Of a DNA stretch of 64,000 bases, positions 23,201-36,600 are shown in pieces. The notes below the pieces were generated by a model that was given only the letters and a program-made list of their open reading frames with translations, was not told the DNA's origin and did no database searches. How positions within the stretch are numbered: the first letter of the stretch is position 1; every line of letters begins with the position of its first letter. A program made the position numbers and the translations under genes. The stretch comes from Paraescarpia echinospica (taxonomy: Eukaryota; Annelida; Polychaeta; Sabellida; Siboglinidae), in NCBI GenBank assembly GCA_020002185.1, contig CM034531.1, positions 87,745,046 through 87,809,045 on the forward strand, written 5' to 3'.

Positions 23201-26200
23201 ACACATCAACCCTGACGCAAACTTCTGTCTTAATACTGTATTTTGAGAAAACAAATACATGTAGGGTACTCTTCTTACCACATGTTGTTCGACTTATTAA
23301 TGAGGAAAGGTGCCCCGAGTTCTCACAACACAGAAAAGGCTTATTCGTATAGAGAAAGCAGACTTTGAGTCGCATTGTAACCACACCTTTCCCGTTGTGT
23401 AGTGTTGGTGACCGGAAGCGATGCCGGATTTACAACAGGGTAATTTATTTTAGGCGTGTGATATAAACAGCCGGATTAGCTGTCAGCATGCGATAAAACC
23501 GCTGCACCTATCTGACAGCAACACGTTGTGTGCAGTGTCGTTCGTTGTTCTTTGTATTTTAGGAAGTTAATTGGTATGCTCCTTCTCGTTAAATATTCAA
23601 AGTTTATGAGCATGCATTTCCAATTGCCGTGTACTTAAATGTGTATTTTAGAGGCAGCTTCAATTATGCCAAATATTTAAACATCTATGACATATAAACA
23701 CAATTACATGATATGCATGTTATTAGTTGAAACTTTTAGTGTCATTATTGGATTCAATTATAATCACTGTAAATTACATATCATCAGTCAATTATCCTTG
23801 AAACAAAAACAAACGATCAGTGATATCAGTTAAGATCAGTTACAAGCAGAGCATTTCAATATAGTGTGGCGCATCAAACAACAAAGACTGCTACATGCAT
23901 GATTAATCCGTATTATTAATATGTTGAATATAGTTGAGGACAAGGGCTAATTATAACAAAAACACTTCTGTCAGGACTGTCGTTCGGGTTTTTTTCATAT
24001 AGAAACAGTGCTCTTTGCTGTCGATACTGCAAATATGTCAAGTGATAAGGCATAAATAAATGGTTAATGTTATGCTTTGTTCATACAGCGGGTGTATCTG
24101 CGATTACATTAACCATAAATAAAACATTCATAATTTGACTTACCAAAACTATAAACGCAGTAAGTAAAATTCCATCATTGGATCCACATGGTATCACATG
24201 TGACAACCAGGGTTGGGGTCAAGTACAGTTGATCAAGTACTCAAGTACATCAAGTACCCAAAATAAATATAAAGTACAAGTACAGTTCAAGTACTCACTT
24301 ATGTACAAAGTACTTAAGTACATCAAATACTGACATATCAAGTACAAGTACTCAATTATAAATGGGCCTATTTTAATGGACTATTTTTAAAGACGAGGGC
24401 ATTGATTATATCCTTCTGTCGCGAATCAGTGGCACTGTATTTCTTGGCATCAGTGATGAAGCCTAGGAGCTTACGCTGATCTCCAGTAGATGTAGGGTTG
24501 ATGGAGGTCATGTTGAGGTGAACTACAGGGTGTTCCCTCTGTAAAAGATTAAATTTAAACATTATTAGTTTTAAATATAGAAACTGGTTTACAGTCATGT
24601 GTATATATTCAGTTGAATTGGTACTTATAAATAAACATGTAAACATATATGCATTTTTAGTGGTCAATGAAATACAGTTTTCTTTGATGAAATGGTTATT
24701 TAAAATATCTATCTGAAGAAATTAAACTAGAGTTAGCATAGACTAACAATATACATTACAAACCTTCAAGTGCTTGATGAGGTTCGATGTAGCAGTTTTA
24801 GAACATGAATAATCACGATTGCAATGTATGCACTTGGCCTTAAAATTGCCAACTTTACCATCTGGTGGAATGAAATATTTCCAAATAGCAGATGCCATCT
24901 TGGCAAAGTTACAGACAGTAAAATACAGTAGTGTCAGGTGACGATTGTTCAGCAGCAATAACAGTTGTAGAGTATTCTGAGGTACCCATGAAACCTGGCA
25001 TCTTATATACTGGCCAGCCAAGATTAACTACAAGTACATCAACATCTAAGAATGGGTGTTAAAATCAGTGTCTTCTGATGTTGTCAATTCATTGCCAAGG
25101 ATGTAAACAAAGATGATAGGAAGCCCTCTCTAGGAATTCACACCTCAAGTCAATTAGAAAAACTAAGAAAACACTCGTACCCTACATCACAAGGAATGAC
25201 ATTTAAGGAAGGTACATCAAAGACACACCGCTGCTCAGTTATCAGAATGGCTTCCACACTATTTTACACCTTAGCTGATTAGTTAAATAAGTAAAGCACT
25301 CACCACCTACATCACAAAGGAAGACATTCCAGGAAGGTGCATCAAAGCTACACCTCTGCTGAGTAGTCAAAATGGCTTTCACACTATTTTCACACCCCTG
25401 ACCCTACAATCCTTGAAAATATCATGTACAAAACTTTCCTGCTCTACACTTTAGTACTTGAAAAGTACTTGCTATTTACCAAGTACTGTAGTTCAAGTAC
25501 AAGTACTTTGCATTTTCACACATCAAGTACTCAAGTACATCAAGTACTGACAAATGTGTACTTAAGTACAAATACAAGTACTGGTACTTGACCCCAACCC
25601 TGGTGACAACCAAAAACTACGATCCGTAAACAATGGCCCGTGGTGTGTCTGTGTTGATTTTATATTTATGAAAACAAACCACGTGAACGACAAATCATGT
25701 GAGCAATTGCACTGCTCCTCTGACGATCATCAAGAAAACCCACCTCAAGGCTCTAATTATTTGATAGCTAATCGCCCTACACCATTGGAGGAATTGAGCC
25801 CTCCAAACTCCCGGATCGCACGCCTAGAAACAGAACAAATACACGTTCGCCTTAAATAAAAAAACATTTACACGAAAATAGAGTGGTTGGACAGTTGATC
25901 TTCCGTTGTAGCACTTTAATAGTTACTAATATTTATAATTAGATGATCGCAAAGTAATATTTGTTTTATTATCGAAACTCTGGATTGACGTATAGGTATT
26001 GCTTGAGATGTGATTTTTTGCAAACAGGTTTTGCCTACGACATCGAGCTCAGTGACGGGATGGTGTACGTTACTAAAGGATCGACGGCTGTGCTGCCCTG
26101 TGTTGTCATAGGCGACGGTTTCGACACTGGAGCTACATCTGTGACGTGGGCAAAGTACATGGTAGAGGTACTGTATAGTGATCTTACATGTACTTTGTCT

Positions 26201-27242
26201 TTCAAATGTAACATGGAACAGTAAATCTCCGGCAGGTGTTGTCGCATTGTAGGTAGCGTTATTTTCCAGCCGTTTCCGCCCTCCATTTAACTTATGTTTG
26301 TGCCAATTACGTCATTGCATGGAACTGTCAATAATCTTCCAATAAATCGAATGTCGCTCCACTTACGCGCCCTCTGGTGCGTTTTCTCCATTTATTTTTT
26401 CCTCTGAAAATAAATGAATACTTCAAAATAAATACCTTTGTGTTTTAACAATGTACCAAACAGAGTTTACGATAGCTTATATCCATCCTTGCAGCAACGC
26501 ATCAAGGGAAGCCATCATTACATTTGTTATTGCAGTATTGTCAACTTAAACTACGTCTTATGGCTATATAAATGTTCCTGTCACAAATTACGTGATTGAG
26601 TGCAGAAATAATAATGTTAAGATAAATCGAACATAACGACAATGTGACGCCACCTGGGGAATGGCTGGACAATATGTATATATGTATATATATATTATAT
26701 ATATATATTTATATATATAAATATAAATATATATATATATATTATATATCTCAACGTCACTTTTAGTTACTATTTTCAGGTGTGCTTTTGTAAACATGAA
26801 ATACAGACTATTTTGTCAATTCATTAATTTAACTATTTGTCATCATTGGTAGGATTGTGTTGTTTGTTTGTAAAGCTTGCATTGCCAATTATGCTTCAGA
26901 ACTCCGGTTACCAATTGGAGTGATCATAGTTAAAGATGACATGTTTACTAACCTTTCATGAAGTTTTCATGGGACATCACTGCTATTGCGCAACTACTCG
27001 ATGCACCAACTTGCCATATTATGAATTTAGTAGCATTTCATTATGTGGCATGACTACATCACTCAGTGGATCACCGTTGTGCATTCTAAATTAACTTAAC
27101 CAAGGCTGTAATAATCTTGTACATACATAGTTTAACAATAAACTATGTTACTACAAACAAATCGTAACAGTATTTGAGCAAATCGTGATTTTGCTCTATA
27201 CTCATTACAATATATATATATATATATTTGTAAGATATATAT

Positions 27243-27283
<41 letters not shown>

Positions 27284-27627
27284 TCAATATATCTCTTACA
27301 AATCCCCTAGGACGACAAAACTGGAAGGCACGTGTCTTCAGCAAGTAATGTGAACACGCCATTCGAAGAAACTGACCGATATACTGTGTTGTACAAAGCG
27401 GGACAACTTGTCTATACATTACAAATCACAAGTAAGTGTTATTGCACTGATTGCCTTTTACGTGTGATCGTAATCACCACGCGCACGAAAAATCTTACAT
27501 TCTCCATTACAAATGCATACCTTATCACCTAATACAATTCACACACATACAATCACGCACATCACACACATACGCACACACACACACACATACAATCACG
27601 CACATCACACACATACGCACACACACA

Positions 27628-27690
<63 letters not shown>

Positions 27691-30600
27691 ACACAAAAAT
27701 ACATAAACACACACTTAATTTGTGATAGTGATATTTGTGTAAATAGGGTTGAACTGACATTATGCTACTTTTGTAATAGGACCTATGAATCCCTTAACCT
27801 TCATTGGTGTGGACATGTATAGTTGGTTGTTGCATTAAATATGTTTTAGTTAAATTCAGTGGATGTATGTCTATTATATGAATTGCTCTGGATAATTCGT
27901 ACAACAGTTGATTATTAAGAGGTATCTTTTTGAAACCACTTAGCCAATTTGCCATAAACAATACGTTGGTTTTCATAGTATTTTCCCCAATTATACTATT
28001 ATATTTTACGTGTGTGTTTCAGTCTTTTAACTAAAGTATATGCCAGACCAGAAGGCCCCAGTGATAATATCAATAATTGATTATGTTTTCCTATTATTGT
28101 GGCGTATTGTATGAGTGATTTGCTGTGTCTTGCGACAGACGCTAAATTGGAGGACGCCGGGAAATACATATGTGAAGCCAACGAAAAAAAGAAGACAACA
28201 TTCTTATATGTTGTAGGTTAGTACATCAGTTCTACTTTTCAGAAACGAATACCTGTGTATTTTCCTTTCCTACAAATGTCCATTGAAATAAAGCAACAAC
28301 AAAAGGATAGTATCTCAATTGTGTTACTTGTATGGGAATCCATTTTGCGAACGTTCGTCAACGGTTGACAATCAACCTTGTTTGTGGGTTGTAATGTATA
28401 ATGTTTCACCATCAACCCCGGTCTTTAAGATATGATATAATAATGATCATGCTCAATATTTGTTTACTTTCACCAACACATACATATACATTTCAATCAA
28501 CGTTGAATGGTTGTCTGACTGACATATACTGTGGATGGAAGCAAGTAGAATTAAACTAAATCCATATAAAATTGATGTAAGTATTAGAGGCACAAAACGG
28601 GAGATCCTGAGATAGTAATCTAGGGGGCCCCAAAACATCCACTAGCGGCCGATGCAAATTCGTATTCGGTGATCTCCCGAACATAGCCGCGTCGCCATAA
28701 CTTCAGCTTATTGTAGCCTAAACATTCCAGGGATGTAAAAATGGCACGTAACGGTGGGCCATTCTGAAAGGTCGGGGACACGTCAAATTAAAGGTCTAGA
28801 GGAGCACGTGCACCAGGCCTCCATGCATCCGCCTATGATTGAGAACTACTTTCCGGTTTAATTGCTTTGTAATTGTACATCACCGTCATATACTGTCCGT
28901 AATGTAGGTGTTGCCTTTGACAGTGACTTCAGATTTTAGCTGCACATTTCTCAAGAATACACATCTACCATATACGTGATATTAATTGAATTCAGCGTCA
29001 TGTTTTATATCCACTGTTAAAACAGCATCAGTAGCCCAACTGGAAGTTGTATATTGTTAAACAGGACTTAAACGACGACGTGTACATAATTGTCTACCAC
29101 TCGTGGAACTCAAGGACCCTCGCTTTTCACTACACTACACTACGATAAATAGTTCCATTTATCTACTCAAATTTAAAACAGCTGTTATTGGCAGGGTCTT
29201 TCTACACAACGGCCTTTCTAGTTGGGTAGTCTCCTGGGTTTTTTTCAGATAGGTCCAGAAACCTCAGATCATATGTATCACAATAACGTTTTCTTCCTAA
29301 AACAAAGCTTACCAGAGACTATCGAGCTTTCTCTGTAATTGCAAATAAAAACCTGTAATCCATTCCTAATCACCCATATGAGATGACACTACAGCAACCT
29401 TTCATAAATCCTCTGTATATGTCTTTGCAAACGCTTTACCGCCCTTAGTCTTCGGCGGTCAATTGTTGTAAGAATGTATCTTGCGCGTCACTGTTCACAA
29501 TTTTGATTAAGTATTATACTCTTCTGAGCTCAGATTCCTGAGGATATAGGCATAATCTAGATATGTATTGTTACTATTGGTATACTTATCACACACAATT
29601 GCTTTAAATAGCCGGATAGTCAATTGCCTTAAAATTGCAGTACTGTTTCGGGCAGTATTTTGAATGACCGGTGCGTGATATTTAGTTATTTTGTACAGTG
29701 ATGTTGTTTATCAAAATGCGTTTCTTGTGTTCGTCTTACATGTTCCAAGAATATCGCATGTGTTCCTTTTACAATGCATGACTGTTGTCAGTACTGCAAA
29801 TGTACACACGGTACTAATTCGTGACACATATCCTGTATGCATATACTTATTCGTACACTTACATACTTGACTTGTCGTCGCAGATCCCGTCAAGAGTGTG
29901 ACCATTGCGGGTGCCAAAGATACATCAGAAAACGTAACATTTAATCCAAGTAAGTACCATTAAATTGTAACTTATTGGATATTTTGTTTTAGCCAAAAGA
30001 ACCGGCTCATAACATCACCCACCCATTGTCTAAACCAGCTGTTCCAAAACTAGGGTACTTGAGAGGTTTTCCAGGCGGTATGCGAAGGAATGGCTGAATG
30101 TTAGGTTTTCGCCATCTTGTGTGCTACTCGTGTTCGCGCTGTGTACTAAAGGTGGATACGTCAAGGGAGAGGTATTGTTCTTTCGGACCGTTCTTTGATT
30201 CATTGGAATTAAATAAGAAGGGTAAAGCCATCGTCTAATAGACTTCCATATGTTTTGAGGCCGTGTGATTATCGTGGAACAATGTAGGCATGTCTGCGTG
30301 TTATTTTTTATTGCGTTGAGTGAAGTAGAAGTGGTCAATTAGTGTACATGCTGAAAAAAACTGAACTTTTGAAACAACGATTCCAAATCATACTGGTATA
30401 AATCAACAATGGACATTTAAGTATTTTTATGGTTATTAACATTGTTTTGACCATTCTCTGGGCACAATTTTCGCTTTCAAAAACATAGTACATCTATCAG
30501 CGCTTTCGACATAGTACATTTATCAGCGCGAACACGAGTAGCACACAAAATGGCTAAAACCTTACTTATTTACACACATCAATAAAACATATATATAATG

Positions 30601-33600
30601 TTCAAATCACTATACACATAAACAGTTCCATTTACCACTGGAGGCAATTTATAATCTCATACTGGTAATGCTTAGCAGTTTGTCCTGAGTGAACGAAGGA
30701 GATGGTATGTTTCACGATTAAAATACACTCCATTGCATGTCCCTTCGTTACTCTCTCGCATCACAGGTAGTCCCGCCAGAATGTAGAACATGCATTGATT
30801 ATGTTGTCAAGATGGTAAATCCAAATCCACCGCTCTCAATACTCGACTTTGTTTTCGCCAAGATTTCCATGCGGACCAAGAGACACAACTCTTTCACACC
30901 GCGGTCTATCAACTCTCTTGGAGAATATGTAGCTAAAGAGAAATTGTTAAACTGTGAGATCGCCGAATTGTTTCGCCGCGTCTGTAAGGAAAATTTTCGA
31001 AAATTGGTCGATAAACTATAGGAAAAAGGCTGAGTATTGAAGCTGGCTTACATAAAGTTAGGATACTCGTCGTGAAGCTGAAGTTGTGGGAGAGCCACGT
31101 CAACTACGGAAATCTCAATATGTCTGATCATCTCAACGCGTGAGACGGCGTGCAAGTAGACGAGGTGCAGTATTCTATGTAGACGGCGTGCAAGTAGACG
31201 AGGTGCAGTATCCTATGTAGACGGCGTGCAAGTAGACGAGGTGCAGTATCCTATGTAGACGGCGTGCAAGTAGACGAGGTGTAGTATCCTATGTAGACGG
31301 CGTGCAAGTAGACGAGGTGCAGTATCCTATGTAGACGGCGTGCAAGTAGACGAGGTGCAGTATCTTATGTAGACGGCGTGCAAGTTAGCAGGACGATTAG
31401 GAGTTTGTGAATGACTACACCGTTTCCTGGCCAAGTTCTCGTCTAAGATGGGCATGCTGTATCCGACTTTGTACGATATCCGATGTGAGGGCATTGTTGA
31501 TTTTCCGTCCACCTGTTTATGTGAACACGGAATCTCGGCGTTATTCTTCACGAAGACCAAGCGTCGAGTCAGACTATGTGTCATAGATGATATCCGAATT
31601 TGTCTGTCTAAACTGCTTCCCGAACTGAGTCCTTGATTTTTGAAAAGGCTAGCACACCCGTCTAGTTTTTCATAATCTGTATTTTAAATTCGGCGTACAT
31701 TTTTATTTGTCTCATCAGTAAGACTAAGTGTTTTCGCTGAATTGAGTATAGAATGTTGTTTTATAGAATCTACATATTTTATATTAAACTGATGAATGTA
31801 TCCTGCCGATCGTCTGAAAAAACAGGGGGTACGCGGGGAGAAAACGATTGGGAACCGCAGGCCTAAACCACGGCCGACCACGGTATAGTCGAATGCAAAG
31901 ACAGCTAATATATACACACAGGTCGATCCACGTCTATTGTACACGAATGCATGTCAGATGATTAGCCTTTGTGGGAATAAGATTGTTAAAGATTAAATGA
32001 TATTTCTTCTTAAACAATGTATAATAGATATTGCATGTTGTGTTCGCGAATAAAAAGTCAGCAAAAAGTGGGTCAAATGTAAACCGATTTGTTTTTTGAC
32101 ATATTTTACAAAAAAAATACGCATATAATGATGACATATCTGAACACATGTAGAAGCTTGGTAGTATTATTATTAAGAGTAACTATTGACACAGCAATAT
32201 TTATTGAAGAATTGTTTGCAAAATATAGTATGTTGACTTTTTTTTAAATGATCGTCGAATTAATATTATAACATTTTAACAAGTTGTGTTCGTGTTCAAT
32301 AATATGAAGGTGTTGTTTACTTCATTTTTTAATACGTAAATAGCGAGGTGTATGTTTCTGCTCTGATAGCGTTGTTGGAGTATCGCACTGACCGCGACGG
32401 GATATTCGAATGCGTCGCCAGCGGAGGAAATCCTAAACCAAACATTGCGCTCTACATTGACGGCGAGAAGAAAAACTTTGTGGCTCTGTTCGCCCCACTC
32501 AAAAAGGTAAACAAAACGATGCGTGGCACCAACGTCGGTCTGAAGTACTTCGAATACTCCATGATGAGGTTCAGCAACTCGTTTAAACTGCAGCCTAAAT
32601 ATGACGGGAAACGTCTACGTTGTGTGGGCACAGTCGGGCACGGAGTCGATGACGTCGAGGCATCTGTGGAAGTACGCGTCATCGGTAGGTGGTCCAGGAA
32701 ATATTTACTTTCTAATGTGATAAGCTAAACAAACTCCATCGCCCTCTGCTGAAATCCACAAAATCTACGATGGCATTTATTGCCTGGTGCATTCGCTTGG
32801 CGGCGCCGCTGAAGCAATTAATGTTGCGTGCATCAGCATTGCCGTCAGCATTACAGAACAGGGTGTCATTCTTTCTGCTGTTTTGCCTTTGACTGTGACA
32901 TAGTTATTCTCGTTAATGTGTTGGATTGTATCTTGCTCACGTGTTCGTCGTTGACTAAGGATCTCGGAGCTAAATGCACCAACATTACTTGTATTTCAAT
33001 GTTTGATACATGACTGAACCATTGACAACTGTATTGTCACATGTCCAACACTTGTTACTTCGTCAGCACAGAGTGATGCCACGATACAGATTTGTACATG
33101 GGGTCAATAAACGTACCTTTAGTTTGATTATGTTTTCAATTGGCCATGAAACATTGCTCTAGCAACTTACTATTCATGCAAATCAATGGTTCATTGCATG
33201 GCGTAAAATAATAAATGTCATAATGAACTAGCATGCATTCAGTCTGCGTACGAAATTTTTCAATGACAATAATATGTGTAATAACGCCTACATGAATTAT
33301 TTCAATTGTTTGTATGAAGTGACTGAATGGGTTACTAAAACATAATATACTACTATTATACAAGGATACAATATTATGAAAAAAAATACGTGAACATTTC
33401 GGGGAATATAACAAACGGTCTAACCTTGTTTCCATGGCCGTTGCGTTTTAAGCATTTAGAATGTGTTTATATAATTAGCATATACTAAACGTGTACGATT
33501 TTTTAAAATAGGAAAACCAACTTTACTGCCATGCAACAAAACCGTATGGGCACCACTTGCAACGGAAAACTTCGAAATCAAGTGCGAGTTTCGATCGAGG

Positions 33601-36600
33601 CCGATGTATGACTCAACAACGTGGAATGCCGAGACATCAGGTCAATCTATCGAGAATGAAAATTCTGAAGGCGGACTGCAGGCAATTGTCACAGTATGTA
33701 CAACCAACTGTCAATATATGTCAGTTGTTCACACAATCGTTAACCCACCATATTGCGAATATACCTTGTCTTCCTTTATAATCACATTGGTGTCATTTAA
33801 TTTATTCATCAAACTAAAATATATATTAATGATGAATGTGACATAATTCATTCCACTATGAAACCATTGTTGACAAAGATGTTTAACTGCAATCACATTT
33901 TTCAATTATGTGGTCGACAAATTATCTTTTAACCGATGCTTTTCAAACAAAGTCGGAGTAACTGAAAAAAAATCTGGACACAGCAAGGGAAACCACCATC
34001 CGTGGTGTTTTGCAAATTAATATACATATTTACTTTAATTGACGTATCCATCACGTGACCTGCTGCCTAGCAAAACCTCCGTCAAGCCATCAGAAAACGC
34101 GTTGCATATGTTGTTGAAATTCTGGTCACCAAAGTGTTTCTTTATGACAAAAACAGAAGGCACAGTTTTTAAAGTGACAAGTGAATATTTTATGTATAAG
34201 ATCTCATGCAGCAATAGAAACGCAATCCATATATATAACAGTTTTAAACATTGTTGGCATAGGCAAAGCTGGATGGAGGTCACGCGAAAAATTTGATGGT
34301 AACGTAGGCAAACCGCAACGTAATGGATACATCAATTGACGAATCTACTACGACGCTCTTCGCCTATGTCACGCTAATAAGTTTGAGTGCGACCTACGCC
34401 AAGCTAGTTCGTTCCTTAACGGTTCTGAACTTAAAACGGAGCGCGGCAAAAAGTCTGTGAAAACGGCCCTTGCGTCATAAACTTGGCAAAATGGAGTAGA
34501 TGCAAACATACTAATACTTATATATATGCTGATGCCAATAGTATAGCAATACCAATGTTATTTGACAGTTCTACACTTTCACGAATATGTCTATCGATCC
34601 AAAACACACCATATTGTTTTAAATAATCGGCTGTATAGATATGCTATTTATTATGAATTTCGAGTTGAAATAATTAATGTGCGTAAAACGTTAGATATGA
34701 CATTTTGTTTGTTCTTTTAATTGTTACTTCCAGACTAAAAACAAACACTATGAAGCAACGTTGCGAATCGAAGTTGTGACAAAAGAGTCGTTCCAAGACT
34801 ACAAATTTACAGTGACCAACGCTGAAGGATCGGACACCGTCACCATCAAATTGGAACGAGGCAAAGGTATTTACTATATATATATATATATCGCTTTCTT
34901 CCTGTAGTGTAATATTGTATTCTGAAATGTGTGTGTTTTGTGAAAACGTGATTTCTCCTGTAATTCTGGGAGATAATTCTCATTGGTAACATAGTCTTTG
35001 TGCACTCGCCAGTTTTTGTTTTAAAATTTGAAAAAATACTAAATACGTAGACAAAAGGGTTGGACTCTCGATAAGCCAAAGGGTTTCCTTATTCACCTGA
35101 CATCTACAGTTAATTCTCTGGGTGGCAATCTTGTTAAATCTTGTTATCTATTAGCAAAGATATCAATCATTTGACTGGCGTTACATAAAAAAAAGACACG
35201 TAATATGGTTGTATGCATTATTTGGAAATTAATATTTTGTAAATAACATAACATTTATTGTGAGAAAGGTGAGTTGCGTTAACGAAAGATTCGTAAAGCG
35301 TTCCCGTGGAACGGTCCCCAGATCAATAGCAAACAACTCTGTACATTAGTAATAATAAATTATTGGCTTTCTGTTGAACGATACGAACTTCTGAACCGGT
35401 ACAAGCATTAACCAATGTCGAAAATAATACAATACAGGCATATGACTTTCTTTTGGAGGAATCGTAGGTTATTCCCTTTAAGCTTGGCGGCCGAGATGCA
35501 ATCCATCTAACAGTCAATATATTATCTTTAGATTATGCAGTGATGGTTTTTGACATCTTGTGTGCTATTCGTGTTCGCGCTATGCATTAAAGGTGGATAC
35601 GTCAAGGGAGAGGTGTTGTTCTTTCGGACCGTTCTTTCATTCATTGGAATTATATAAGAAGGGTAAAGTCGGCGTCTAATAGGCTTCCCTATGTATTGAG
35701 GCCGAGGGATTATCGTGGAACAATGTAGACACGGCTGCGTGTTATTTTTTATTGCGTTGAGTGAGTTAGAAGTGGTCAATTAGTGTACATGCTGAACAAA
35801 CATAACTATTATAAAAACGACTCCAAATCATACTGATATAAATCAACAATTGCCATTTCAGTATTTTTATGGTTATTAACATTGTTTTGACCATTTTTTG
35901 CACAATTTTAGCTTTCACATTTAGTTACAACATAGAGTGCATTTAACAGCGCGAACACGAGTAGGACACAATATGTATAAAACTTTACTTATTTACTGAC
36001 ATCAGTGAAACATATCTATACTGTTCAAATCACTAAACACATAAACGGTTGCATTTACCACTGAAGTCAATTTATAATCTCATACCGGTAATGCTTAGCA
36101 GTTTTTTTTCGAGTGAACGATGGAGTTGGTATGTTTCTCCATTAAAAAAATACTCCATTGCATGTCCCATGGACACTCTCTCGCATCAGAGGTAGTCCCG
36201 CCAGAATAAAGAACATACCTTGATTATGTTGTCAAGATGGTAAATCCAAATCCACCGCTCTCAATACTTGACTCTGCTTTTGCCAATATTTTCATGCGGA
36301 CCAAGAGACACAACTCTTCCACACCACGGTCTATCAACTCTCTTGGAGAATATGTAGCTGTAGAGAAATTGTTAAACGATGAGATCGCCGAGTTGTTTCG
36401 CCGCATCTATGAGGAATATTGGTCGGTAAACTATAGGAAAAAGGCTGAGTATTGAAGCTGGCTGACATAAAGTTAGAATACTCGTCGTGAAGCTGAAGTT
36501 GTGGTAGAGCAACGTTAGTTGCGTAAACTCCAACATGTCTGATCATCTCAACGCAGCGTTTGATGGTGAAGAAACCGTGAAAGGAAAGACGGGGCAAATT

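Larger units (their letters stand above)
30036..31860 (+). mobile_element. hAT copy with near-perfect target duplication
   Basis: The flanks gtctaaac (30028-30035) and gcctaaac (31861-31868) are an 8-bp target duplication with one mismatch. The left end CAGCTGTTCCAAAACTAGGG and right end GGGAACCGCAG, together with the subterminal gaggttttccagg and gggggtacgcgggg, are those of the hAT family at 5.1 kb. This copy is internally shortened and sits in intron 5 of the Ig gene in the same orientation. Confidence 0.88.

Noticed and set aside
25668..25859. 63-residue open frame in Ig intron 1
   Set aside because: No splice or domain support. It lies directly after the hAT target duplication and reads like chance sequence.
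31144..31390. CRISPR-like direct repeats
   Set aside because: The 38-bp units abut with no spacers. It is a tandem repeat in a eukaryotic intron.
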